Shown here one piece after another: positions 8,845 to 16,407 of a DNA stretch of 64,000 bases. Under the pieces are notes generated by a model. That model was not told where the DNA came from. It made no database searches and was given only the letters and a program-made list of their open reading frames with translations. Position 1 is the stretch's first letter, and each line of letters opens with the position of its first letter. Source of the DNA: Pandoraea vervacti (GTDB taxonomy: Bacteria > Pseudomonadota > Gammaproteobacteria > Burkholderiales > Burkholderiaceae). The stretch covers positions 5,270,001-5,334,000 of the forward strand of contig NZ_CP010897.2 in the NCBI RefSeq assembly GCF_000934605.2. Direction: 5' to 3'. The position numbers and the translations under genes were made by a program.

Positions 8845-10320
8845 TTAGCGGTGGCTGAAGCTGGCCTTGAACGGCTGTTTCGGTACGACGATATCCTTCA
8901 CGTCGCAAAAGAATTCGAAGCTCCAGTCGCCCCCTTCGCGGCCCACACCGGAGCGCTTGATGCCACCGAACGGCGCGGCGAGATCGCGGATGCCGAAACT
9001 GTTGATCCAGATAAAGCCCGTGCGCACGCGAGCGGCAATGGCAACGGCATGAGCCTCGTCGCCGTAGCAGACTCCGCCCAGTCCGTAGTCGGTGCCATTG
9101 GCCATGTCGACGACCTCGTCATCGCTCGCGAATGTCTGCAAGGTCAGCACCGGGCCGAAGACTTCCTGCTGCACGATCTCGTCGTGCTGGTGCAGGTTCG
9201 TGAGTAACGTGGGCGCAAAGTACTGCGCGCCGAACGCGTGACGCGTGCCGCCCCACAACACGCGCGCCCCGCCGGCCACGGCGCGCTCCACGAACCCCTG
9301 TACCCGTTCGAGCTGGCGCATGTGAATGATTGGGCCGACCTCCGTTGCCGCGTCGCGCGGATCGCCCACGACAAGGCGCGAGACAATGTCCCGCAGCTTC
9401 TGGGTGAATGTGGCGACGACGTCGGCGTGCACGAGCAAGCGCGTACCGGCAAGACATACCTGCCCCGCGTTGCGATACATCAGCGCGGCGGTGGCGGCAG
9501 CGGCGTCGAGATCGGCGTCCGCCAGCACGATGAAAGCCGACTTGCCACCGAGTTCCAGGCTGCACGGCACGAGGTTCGCCGCAGCGCTCGTTGCGATCCA
9601 TTTGGCGGTGGCGACCGATCCGGTGAACGAGATGCGGGCGAGCCGGGCATCGCTCACCAGCGCCGCCCCGGTCTGTGCACCGGAGCCTTGCAACAGGTTG
9701 AAAACACCCGGCGGCAAACCCGCTTCGTGCGCGCAATCGGCCAGCAACGACGAGGTCAGCGGCGCCCACTCGGGCGCCTTGAGCACGACCGTGTTCCCGG
9801 CGGCGAGCGCGGGTCCGATCTTCCAGGTGGCCAGCATGAGCGGGGAGTTCCACGGCGTGATCACGGCAACCACGCCCGCCGGGTCGTGACGCACCAGATG
9901 TCGCGCCTGCGGCGTGTCGATCTCGCGGTCCTGCAACGTCAGCGCGTGCTCGGCAAACCAGGTGATGTTCTGCATGGCGCGCGGCACGACACCGTGCGCC
10001 ATGCGCGAGCGCAGCACACCGGCGTCGGCGCTCTCCAACGAGGCGAAAGCGTCGGCGCGGCGCCCGATGGCCTCGGCGAATCGCCGAAGATATGGCTGGC
10101 GCTGTGCAGCGCTGAGCGCCGCCCACGCGGGAAACGCCGCGCAAGCCGACGTCACCGCCGCATCCACATGCGCCTGATTGCCGCTTGCGATGTCGCCAAG
10201 CGCGGTTTGATCGATAGGGGAAACGCACGCGAACGTCTCGTCCGACGCCACGCGACGGCCGTCGATGTAATGATCCGGCGACACCGGTACGCCGGCGATC
10301 GCTAAACGGGTAGCACTCAT
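8845..10320 (-). CDS. hpaE: Aldehyde dehydrogenase, 5-carboxymethyl-2-hydroxymuconate semialdehyde dehydrogenase-like
   Basis: A 491-residue NAD(P)-dependent aldehyde dehydrogenase with the full active site: N158 (TPWNSP), E256 (LELGGKS) and nucleophile C289 (NAGQVCLAGTR), plus ISFTGSVATAK for cofactor binding. The start is ATG 10320; upstream in-frame codons to 10425 overlap the end of hpaI and were rejected. It lies 37 bases after hpaI and 41 before hpaD. In this operon it should oxidise the semialdehyde formed by HpaD to the corresponding carboxymethyl-hydroxymuconate. The substrate is assigned from context; the family alone is broad. Confidence 0.85.
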   Translation of the reverse strand: MSATRLAIAGVPVSPDHYIDGRRVASDETFACVSPIDQTALGDIASGNQAHVDAAVTSACAAFPAWAALSAAQRQPYLRRFAEAIGRRADAFASLESADAGVLRSRMAHGVVPRAMQNITWFAEHALTLQDREIDTPQARHLVRHDPAGVVAVITPWNSPLMLATWKIGPALAAGNTVVLKAPEWAPLTSSLLADCAHEAGLPPGVFNLLQGSGAQTGAALVSDARLARISFTGSVATAKWIATSAAANLVPCSLELGGKSAFIVLADADLDAAAATAALMYRNAGQVCLAGTRLLVHADVVATFTQKLRDIVSRLVVGDPRDAATEVGPIIHMRQLERVQGFVERAVAGGARVLWGGTRHAFGAQYFAPTLLTNLHQHDEIVQQEVFGPVLTLQTFASDDEVVDMANGTDYGLGGVCYGDEAHAVAIAARVRTGFIWINSFGIRDLAAPFGGIKRSGVGREGGDWSFEFFCDVKDIVVPKQPFKASFSHR

Positions 10321-10357
10321 GCCATATCTCTTGAGGGAGGAATTCGGAGGCAGACGG

Positions 10358-11164
10358 TCAGCGCGGGCGGTCGCTGTCGTTGCTGCTGTCATCACTTGGA
10401 ACGGCGAACTTGGCGGCCAGCGCACGGCTCGCCGTCGCCAGCAACGTCGTGTCGATGCCCACGGCGACGAACGTCACGCCGAGGTCGAGGTAGTGGCGCG
10501 CGAGCGTTTCGTCGACGCACAGAATGCCGGCCGCCTTGCCGGTGCTGCGGATCCGGGCAAGGCCGTCCTCGATGGCCTTGCGCACTTCCGGATGCGCGGC
10601 CTGACCGAGATAGCCCATCGACGCCGCGAGATCGGCGGGTCCGATGAAAACGCCGTGCACGCCGTCGACCGATGCAATCTCTTCGACCTGCGCCAGGGCG
10701 TCGGCTGTCTCGACCTGCACAAGCAGACAGGTGGCGTCGTTCGCGGCGTGCAGATAGTCTTCGTAGCGATTCCATCGCGAGGAGCGCGCCAGCCCGCTGC
10801 CCACGCCGCGCGTGCCCTGGGGCGGATAGCGCGTGGCGCTCGCGAGATCGCGCGCCATGGCGGCGGACGCGACCATCGGCACGAGCAACGTGGTCGCGCC
10901 GATTTCGAGCACCTGCTTGATGAGCGCTGCATCGCCATGCGGCAAACGCACGACCGGATGCGTGGGATACGGGGCTATCGCCTGCAGCGTTGCGAGCATG
11001 GTGCGCAGATCGTTGGGCGCGTGTTCGCCGTCGATCACGAGCCAGTCGAAGCCGCTGCCCGCGCACAACTCGGCGGCGTAAGGCGTGGCGAGCCCCATCC
11101 ACATGCCGATCTGACGTTCGCCTCGAGCGAGCGCCTGTTTAAAGGAATTCGGGGGTGTTTTCAT
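10358..11164 (-). CDS. hpaI: 4-hydroxy-2-oxoheptanedioate aldolase (class II, HpcH/HpaI family)
   Basis: A 268-residue HpcH/HpaI aldolase, close in length to E. coli HpaI (262). It would split 4-hydroxy-2-oxoheptanedioate into pyruvate and succinic semialdehyde. Key residues are visible: IDGEHAPND (E47, H48), R73 in VVRLPHGD, metal ligands E152 (VQVETADA) and D178 (IGPADLAASMG). The start is ATG 11164, with AGGAGG just upstream. It is 47 bases downstream of hpaH, the usual gene order for consecutive pathway steps. Related 2-keto-3-deoxy-glucarate aldolases are the main alternative, made unlikely by the neighbours. Confidence 0.9.
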   Translation of the reverse strand: MKTPPNSFKQALARGERQIGMWMGLATPYAAELCAGSGFDWLVIDGEHAPNDLRTMLATLQAIAPYPTHPVVRLPHGDAALIKQVLEIGATTLLVPMVASAAMARDLASATRYPPQGTRGVGSGLARSSRWNRYEDYLHAANDATCLLVQVETADALAQVEEIASVDGVHGVFIGPADLAASMGYLGQAAHPEVRKAIEDGLARIRSTGKAAGILCVDETLARHYLDLGVTFVAVGIDTTLLATASRALAAKFAVPSDDSSNDSDRPR

Positions 11165-11211
11165 GACATCGCCTCCTGAGATTCTTGTCTTCGCACTTGC
11201 GGCCGGGGCGC

Positions 11212-12021
11212 TCAGACGAAGCGCACACCGATCGCCCCGAGCGGGCCGTAGTCCGCATGAAAGACATCGCCCGCGGCACATGCCACAGGGCGCGTGAACG
11301 AGCCGGCCAGCACGATCTCACCGGCCTGCAGCCCTTCATCGAACGCGCCAAGCTTGTTGGCGAGCCACGCAATGCCATTGCCCGGGTGATTGAGCACGGC
11401 CGCGCTCAGGCCGGACTCTTCGATGACGCCGTTGCGACAGAGCAGCGCACCGGCCCAGCGCAGGTCGATGGCGTCCGGCTTCACGGGACGCCCGCCGAGA
11501 ATCACGGCCGCGTTCGCCGCGTTGTCGGCAATCGTGTCGAAGACCTTGCGCGGCGCTTTCGTGTCGCGATCGAACAGTTCGATGCGACCGTCGATGAGTT
11601 CGAGCGCGGGTGTCACCCAGGCGGTGGCGTCGAGCACGTCGAACAGCGTGACGCCGGGCCCCTTGAGCGGCTTCGCAAGGATGAACGCCAGTTCTACCTC
11701 CAGACGCGGCACGATAAATCGCGAGGCTTGCAGCGTGGCGCCGTCGGCGACGAGCATGTCGTCGAGCAGCGTGCCGTGATCGGGTTCGGTAATCTGTGCG
11801 GCCAGCTGCATCGCGCGCGATGTCAGCCCGATCTTGTGACCGATCACGCGACGGCCTTCGGCAAACTTCAGCGCGAGCCACGCCTGCGATATCGCGTAGC
11901 TGTCGGCAATCGTCATCTCGGGATAGCGGCGCGAGAACTGCATCACCGGCGTGCAGGTGCGTTCGGCCTCGTGTAATTCGCGGGCAAGGGCCTGATGGGT
12001 CGCGGCGTCGAGCGTCGGCAT
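11212..12021 (-). CDS. hpaH: 2-oxo-hept-4-ene-1,7-dioate hydratase (HpaH family)
   Basis: A 269-residue hydratase of the HpaH/MhpD family, matching E. coli HpaH in length (267). It adds water to 2-oxohept-4-enedioate to make the aldolase substrate of HpaI. The metal-binding carboxylates appear as E108 and E110 (PRLEVELAFILAK) and E141 (PALELIDGRI). The GHKIGLTS (61-68) and LNHPGNGIAWLANKL segments are characteristic. The start is ATG 12021, with GGAGA upstream; an extension to 12141 runs into the putative operator. It is the first gene of the operon, and its upstream region holds the 15-bp motif shared with the LysR region and an 8-bp tandem repeat. Confidence 0.9.
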   Translation of the reverse strand: MPTLDAATHQALARELHEAERTCTPVMQFSRRYPEMTIADSYAISQAWLALKFAEGRRVIGHKIGLTSRAMQLAAQITEPDHGTLLDDMLVADGATLQASRFIVPRLEVELAFILAKPLKGPGVTLFDVLDATAWVTPALELIDGRIELFDRDTKAPRKVFDTIADNAANAAVILGGRPVKPDAIDLRWAGALLCRNGVIEESGLSAAVLNHPGNGIAWLANKLGAFDEGLQAGEIVLAGSFTRPVACAAGDVFHADYGPLGAIGVRFV

Positions 12022-12136
12022 CGCGGGGTCTCCGTGGGGGTTCGTCGACGCGCACGCCTGCACGGCAAAGGCGGCGGGGCGTCGGTTCGTTCGGCGGGTT
12101 CGGTAAGCCCCTATTCTTGCGGCGCGCCGCGCCGCA

Positions 12137-12164
12137 AACAATCAATCGATTTTGGGCGATTGAT
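12137..12164. promoter_or_regulatory. Operator candidate upstream of hpaH, shared with the LysR region
   Basis: AATCGATTGATTGTT lies on the minus strand at 12151-12137, identical over 15 bases to 3108-3122. In addition, ATCAATCG (12141-12148) and CGATTGAT (12157-12164) form a perfect 8-bp inverted repeat with an 8-base spacer. The site is about 116 bases before the hpaH start, a usual distance for LysR-type activation. Confidence 0.55.
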
Positions 12165-12195
12165 AAGCAAAACTGGATAATCCGAACGACCCGAT

Positions 12196-12235
12196 CATTC
12201 GGGCATTCGGGCATTCGGGCATTCGGGCATTCGGG
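12196..12235. repeat. 8-bp tandem repeat CATTCGGG, five perfect copies
   Basis: Five exact head-to-tail units start at 12196, 12204, 12212, 12220 and 12228. The array lies about 175 bases upstream of the hpaH start codon, beyond the operator candidate. Such arrays can change copy number by slippage. Confidence 0.9.
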
Positions 12236-12538
12236 CATGCGAGCGACGCGCCTGCGCCCCATGACACTGCATTGGCGCTCCACGGTGCCCGAAGTGCTCG
12301 CCAATTTGCCGGATGTCGCACGTTCGCCACACCTTCAACTGACCGTTGAGCCGGATGCGCGCCTGCGAGGCGGCAGCGCAGCATCACGCCCTATCGCGAC
12401 TTCTTCGGGCTTCTCCATCCCATAGCGCGACTTTTGTCTGCAAAGTCCTCATTCCCGCGATCGCGCGCCGCCCGGTTTTGCCCTCGCCGCGTCGGGGCGA
12501 CGCAACACGCACCGGAATTCAGCGACACCCATCAAAAA

Positions 12539-12561
12539 TGAGAGTGATTTGCATTTATAAT
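12539..12561 (+). promoter_or_regulatory. Fur box overlapping the FecA-like receptor promoter
   Basis: TGAGAGTGATTTGCA (12539-12553) has the 7-1-7 Fur layout and matches 10 of 14 positions of TGATAAT-N-ATTATCA. A consensus -10, TATAAT, follows at 12556-12561. The Fur site thus lies between the promoter elements, where iron-bound Fur would block transcription of the receptor gene. Confidence 0.65.
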
Positions 12562-12688
12562 TCGCGACGCTTTATTACAACGCATTACCGATAACGATCC
12601 GCTTCGCCGTCGCCGCGCCCGCACCGTGTCGCACGGCCTTGCACGCCACACTCGCCACACACTCTCGCAGTTACGAAGGTCAGCCAAG

Positions 12689-14872
12689 ATGAAGATGTCC
12701 GTCAGTCGCCGCGCACGCGCCGCCCACGCCGCTCGCGTGCAAGGTCCCCGCCGCCTCACTCTCCAAACCCGTCTGCCCCACGCCGCCGCTCGCGCAACCG
12801 CATGCGCTGCGGCGCTGTTCGTGGCGACGCTCGGTGCGGCGCACGCGCAGCAAGCCACGGCGGCCGCCGAAGCCAGGGCCGACGTCGAACTGGGCACGGT
12901 CAACGTGTCCGGCGACTGGCTCGGCACGGGGCTGGACACCAGCGCGAAGACATTTCCGGGCGCTCGCACGGTCGTCAAGAAGGAGCAGATCGAGGCGTCC
13001 GGCGCGGCGAGCATTGGCGATGTCATGCGCCGTATTCCCGGCGTGCAGGCCACCGACAACTCCAGTAGCGCCGGTAGCGCCATCTCGCTGAACATTGGCG
13101 TTCGGGGTCTCGCGGGCCGTTTCAGCCCGCGCTCAACGGTGCTGCTCGACGGCATCCCGCTGGCCGTGGCGCCCTACGGTCAGCCGCAACTGTCGTTCGC
13201 GCCGGTGAGCCTGTTCAACATCGAGAGCATCGACGTGGTTCGCAGCGGTGGCGCGGTGCGCTATGGTCCGCAGAACGTCGGCGGCGTGATCAACTTCAAG
13301 ACCCGCTCGATTCCGAACACGCCGGGCTTGAGCGCGGACGCGACCGTTCGCGAGAACATGTACACGACCGGCGGCGGCGCCAACACGCAGTACGGCCTGT
13401 TCCTCGGCACGCAGATGGATAACGGTCTCGGTCTCGCCCTGCTGTATTCCGGCATGGTCGGGCGCGACTGGCGCACGGGCAGTAACGAGAACGTGAACGA
13501 CGTGGCATTGAAGTGGCGCTACGACATCACGCCGAGTCAGCAGGTGTACGGCAAGCTCTCGTACTACGACGCCAAGTCGATGACACCGGGCGGTCTGAGC
13601 GCCGCCCAGTACAACGCCGATCCGTTTCAGAACACGCGTCCGAACGACTATTGGAGCGGTAACCGCACCGGGCTCGACTTCGGCTACCTGAATACGATCT
13701 CAGATACGCAGGAATTCGAGATCCGTACGTTCTACAACGAAAGCTATCGTCAAAGCTCGCTCACGAACCTGTCGGTGCTGCCGCTCGTGAGCGTTCACCA
13801 GCCGCGCAACTATGAAACGTTCGGCATCGAACCGCGTTACACGCAGCGCCTGTTCTTCGGCCCCACGGCCCACGACGTGACGGTGGGTTACCGCTACGTT
13901 CATGAACGCGGCGACGACAACAACTTCAACGTCAATGTCGCCAACGGCAAGACGTCGGCAACCACCACGTTCTACAACTACACGAGCGCCAACGCGTTCT
14001 ACATCGACGACCGCATGGCATGGGGCAACTGGCGTTTCACCCCCGGCGTGCGTTATGAATTCATCTCGTCTCAGCGTGTCGACAAAGCGTCCGGCAGCAC
14101 CTTCCGCACGGATAACAACAAGCCGCTGCCCTCGGTGAACCTGTCGTATCTGGTCAACAGTGCGTGGACGATCTTCGCGGACTACAGCACGTCGTTCGGG
14201 CCGGTGCAGAACACGCAGCTGAACTCGATGTCCGCCACGAATCCGCTGCAACCGGAAGTCGCCCGTACCTTCGAAATCGGCACCCGCTGGACGGACGCGC
14301 GCTGGAAGGCCGAACTTACCGCCTTCAAGATGAAGTTCGACAACCAGATTCTGCAGGTGCCGAACGTCAGCCCGGCGACCTTCCAGAACATTGGCGCAAC
14401 GAACCACGACGGCATCGAAACGGCCCTCGATTACACCTTCGACCGCGACAGCGTGTTGCGCGGCCTGAACCTGTACGCAAACTTCACGTACGTGCGCGCC
14501 ATCCAGAAGTCTGGCACGACGGCGGGTCTGGACGTGCCGTTCTATTCGCGCTTTACCGACACGCTCGGCGCACGCTACGAGATCGGTCAGTGGACGTTCA
14601 ACGTCTCGACGACACACCAGAGCTCGCAGTATGCCGACCTCGCCAACACCGAAGCGCAGTCGGCGGACGGCACGAACGGCAAGGTGCCGGGCTATCGCGT
14701 GTGGAATCTGCAGGCCATGTACAAGTTGCCGTTCTACAAGAACGCCGATATCACCGTGGGTCTGAACAACGTGTTCGACAAGCGCTTCTACACGCGCAAC
14801 ACGGACCAGAATGGCGGCATCATGGTCGGCGCACCGCGTATGGTCTACGTACAAGGCCACTTCGGGTTCTGA
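12689..14872 (+). CDS. TonB-dependent outer-membrane receptor, FecA-like (iron siderophore/chelate)
   Basis: A 727-residue outer-membrane receptor. The signal peptide ends at GAAHA-QQ. A plug domain follows (ASIGDVMRRIPGVQ, STVLLDGIPLAVAPYGQPQLSF, VVRSGGAVRYGPQNVGGVINF), then a 22-strand-type barrel ending in the aromatic YVQGHFGF. The plug wording matches FecA-group receptors. There is no STN signalling domain between signal peptide and plug, so it should transport only and not signal to a sigma factor. ATG 12689 was chosen; a GTG at 12626 extends the frame without clear support. The Fur box upstream indicates iron repression. The chelate it transports is unknown. Downstream, its terminator is interrupted by an IS. 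Confidence 0.9.
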   Translation: MKMSVSRRARAAHAARVQGPRRLTLQTRLPHAAARATACAAALFVATLGAAHAQQATAAAEARADVELGTVNVSGDWLGTGLDTSAKTFPGARTVVKKEQIEASGAASIGDVMRRIPGVQATDNSSSAGSAISLNIGVRGLAGRFSPRSTVLLDGIPLAVAPYGQPQLSFAPVSLFNIESIDVVRSGGAVRYGPQNVGGVINFKTRSIPNTPGLSADATVRENMYTTGGGANTQYGLFLGTQMDNGLGLALLYSGMVGRDWRTGSNENVNDVALKWRYDITPSQQVYGKLSYYDAKSMTPGGLSAAQYNADPFQNTRPNDYWSGNRTGLDFGYLNTISDTQEFEIRTFYNESYRQSSLTNLSVLPLVSVHQPRNYETFGIEPRYTQRLFFGPTAHDVTVGYRYVHERGDDNNFNVNVANGKTSATTTFYNYTSANAFYIDDRMAWGNWRFTPGVRYEFISSQRVDKASGSTFRTDNNKPLPSVNLSYLVNSAWTIFADYSTSFGPVQNTQLNSMSATNPLQPEVARTFEIGTRWTDARWKAELTAFKMKFDNQILQVPNVSPATFQNIGATNHDGIETALDYTFDRDSVLRGLNLYANFTYVRAIQKSGTTAGLDVPFYSRFTDTLGARYEIGQWTFNVSTTHQSSQYADLANTEAQSADGTNGKVPGYRVWNLQAMYKLPFYKNADITVGLNNVFDKRFYTRNTDQNGGIMVGAPRMVYVQGHFGF

Positions 14873-14954
14873 TCGGGACCGATCCGGCTCGATCGCCCGC
14901 CCATAAAAAAACGGCTTACGTGATGAACTGACCCCGTAAAGTTGGACGGGAAAG

Positions 14955-15791
14955 TTATGTGGTTAAGGGCTGGGTTCTGTACTGCACAGGACTCAGCCCT
15001 TTTAGCTTGAGCTTGATGCGATCGTGGTTGTAATAACGGATGTACTCGGCAATCGCTCGGCGTAGTTGATCAACGCTGTCAAAGTGCGCCAGGCGAAAGC
15101 ACTCGGATTTGAGCGTGCCGAAAAAGCTCTCCATGGCGGCATTATCCAGACAATTGCCTTTGCGAGACATGCTCTGTGAGATGCCCCGTGCGGCAAGCCG
15201 TTCGCGATATGCCCGCATTTGATAAGCCCAGCCCTGGTCGGAATGAAGCATTGGCGCTTGGCCCTCGGCCAAACGCACAAAGGCCTTGTCCAGCATGCCT
15301 TGGATGAGTGCAAAATCAGGCCGCTCACTGGTCTGCCAAGCCACGATCTCGCCGTTGTAGAGATCTAAAACCGGGGACAAATATAGCTTCTTACCGTCAA
15401 CGTTGAATTCCGTGACATCCGTCACCCATTTCTCGTTGGGTCGTTTGGCCTCGAACTGACGAGCCAGTAGATTCGGCGCGATACGCCCGATCTCTCCCCG
15501 ATAGGAGCGGTACTTCTTAGGGCGCACAAGCGACTTGAGCCGCAGTAGTGCCATCAAGCGTTGCACCGTCTTGTGATTCACGGGAGTACCGTTCTGGCGC
15601 AGCGCGGCCGTCACGCGGCGGTAGCCGTAGCGACCCTTGTGGTACGCAAAGACCTGCGCGATCTTCGCCTTGAGCTCGCTATGACGATCTCCGGCCTTAG
15701 CCACCGTCATCTGGTAATAGAACGTGCTACGCGCTAAGCCAGCAATCTTTAACAGTGCCCCGAGCGGGTGACGCTCACGCAATGTGCTCAC
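14955..15791 (-). CDS. IS3-family transposase OrfB (DDE integrase)
   Basis: A 278-residue catalytic transposase subunit. It contains an N-terminal HTH_21-like segment (KGRYGYRRVTAALR), then the rve integrase core with D in WVTDVTEF, D in LHSDQGWAY and E in AAMESFFGTLKSE, ending in YNHDRIKLKLKGLSPVQYR. The nominal GTG start overlaps the orfA stop as GTGA. The frame stays open upstream of that GTG, so production as an OrfAB fusion by -1 frameshifting is expected from the family. The A-rich stretch AAAGAAAAAGCG just before the orfA stop is the possible slip site, though it is not a perfect A6G heptamer. Confidence 0.92.
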   Translation of the reverse strand: MSTLRERHPLGALLKIAGLARSTFYYQMTVAKAGDRHSELKAKIAQVFAYHKGRYGYRRVTAALRQNGTPVNHKTVQRLMALLRLKSLVRPKKYRSYRGEIGRIAPNLLARQFEAKRPNEKWVTDVTEFNVDGKKLYLSPVLDLYNGEIVAWQTSERPDFALIQGMLDKAFVRLAEGQAPMLHSDQGWAYQMRAYRERLAARGISQSMSRKGNCLDNAAMESFFGTLKSECFRLAHFDSVDQLRRAIAEYIRYYNHDRIKLKLKGLSPVQYRTQPLTT

Positions 15792-16315
15792 CGCTTGCGC
15801 TTTTTCTTTGGCGCTGTCTGCTCCTTGGCCCGGAGCAGTTCGTCCAACTTTTTTAGGTACGCCACCTCCGCGCGCAGGTATTCGATTTCTTTGAGCAGGT
15901 CTTCACGCGCACGCTCGTCGCCGGGCGTCGTCGGCTGGGGTGGCTGTTTGGGTTGGGACATCTTGGGTGGCCGGCCTTTACGGCGAGGCTTGAGAGCTTC
16001 GAAACCACCCTCATGATACTGGCGCTCCCAACGGCTGACACTATTGCCTTCGCGTAAATCGAACACCGCGCATGTGCGCTGGTACGACAGCTCGTGATGC
16101 CACATGTGCTGGAGCACCGACATCTTGAACTCGGCACTATAGGTTTCGTGCTTCTTGCGAAGCCCTGCGTCGCCATGCTCACGATAAGCATTCACCCAAC
16201 GCCGTAGCACCGTACAACCAACACCGTACTTCTGGCTTACATGCCGGCTGCCACGCCCACCGTCTAGATATTCGCGAACTGCACGGCGCTTGAACGCCTC
16301 GTCGTACTTCGTCAT
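15788..16315 (-). CDS. IS3-family transposase OrfA (DNA-binding)
   Basis: A 175-residue OrfA from ATG 16315. Two helix-turn-helix units are visible: YDEAFKRRAVREYLDGG with SRHVSQKYGVGCTVLRRWV, and YSAEFKMSVLQHM with SYQRTCAVFDL..SVSRWERQY. A basic linker (RRKGRPPKM) and a C-terminal leucine-rich coiled coil (LLKEIEYLRAEVAYLKKLDELL) follow, the usual OrfA dimerisation region. An in-frame extension to 16348 would start inside the terminal inverted repeat and was rejected. The start codon lies directly after the hairpin T-run, and its G-rich upstream sequence is within the hairpin. Confidence 0.9.
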   Translation of the reverse strand: MTKYDEAFKRRAVREYLDGGRGSRHVSQKYGVGCTVLRRWVNAYREHGDAGLRKKHETYSAEFKMSVLQHMWHHELSYQRTCAVFDLREGNSVSRWERQYHEGGFEALKPRRKGRPPKMSQPKQPPQPTTPGDERAREDLLKEIEYLRAEVAYLKKLDELLRAKEQTAPKKKRKR

Positions 16316-16317
16316 GC

Positions 16318-16358
16318 AAAAACCCCCAAGGGTTGGATTTATGTCCAACTCTTGGGGG
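16318..16358 (-). terminator. IS-borne hairpin terminator ahead of orfA
   Basis: Plus-strand arms CCCCCAAG-g-GTTGGA (16323-16337) and TCCAAC-t-CTTGGGGG (16344-16358) form a 14-15 bp stem with a 6-base loop. Read on the minus strand this is followed by TTTTT (16322-16318) and then the orfA ATG. It can stop transcripts coming from manC. In any read-through transcript it would also bury the G-rich stretch before the orfA start. Confidence 0.75.
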
Positions 16359-16407
16359 TCAGTTCATGACGTGAGCCGTTTTTTTCTTTGCCGTCGACGA
16401 AGCGCAC

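Larger units (their letters stand above)
12022..12688. other. Divergent regulatory region between hpaH and the FecA-like receptor
   Basis: This 667-base gap has no credible gene. It holds, in order: the AATCGATTGATTGTT motif for hpaH, the CATTCGGG tandem repeat, about 300 bases (12240-12535) without recognised signals, then a Fur box and -10 element for the receptor gene. Confidence 0.6.
14924..16366 (-). mobile_element. Complete IS3-family insertion sequence (IS150-like), 1443 bp
   Basis: The element has 24-bp terminal inverted repeats with three mismatches, both ends reading TGAACTGACCCC inward, and is flanked by a 3-bp direct repeat TGA (14921-14923 and 16367-16369). It carries two overlapping frames, orfA and orfB, in the -1 relation usual for IS3 elements. 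Both look intact with a full DDE triad, so the copy may be active. A hairpin with a T-run sits just inside the right end, ahead of orfA. Confidence 0.93.
14905..16385. terminator. Host bidirectional terminator split by an IS element
   Basis: The left arm is an A7 run (14905-14911) overlapping ACGGCTTACG (14911-14920). The right arm is CGTGAGCCGT (16370-16379) followed by T7 (16379-16385). Removing the IS and one TGA copy restores a 10-bp stem (one T-G wobble) with loop TGA and A/T tails on both sides. This is a typical convergent-gene terminator between the receptor gene (+) and manC (-). Confidence 0.85.

Noticed and set aside
15788..15830. A perfect A6G slippery heptamer for OrfAB frameshifting in the IS
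   Set aside because: The overlap has AAAGAAAAAGCG, which is A5G and not the canonical A6G. A -1 shift remains plausible from the frame relation, but the exact slip site is not proven.
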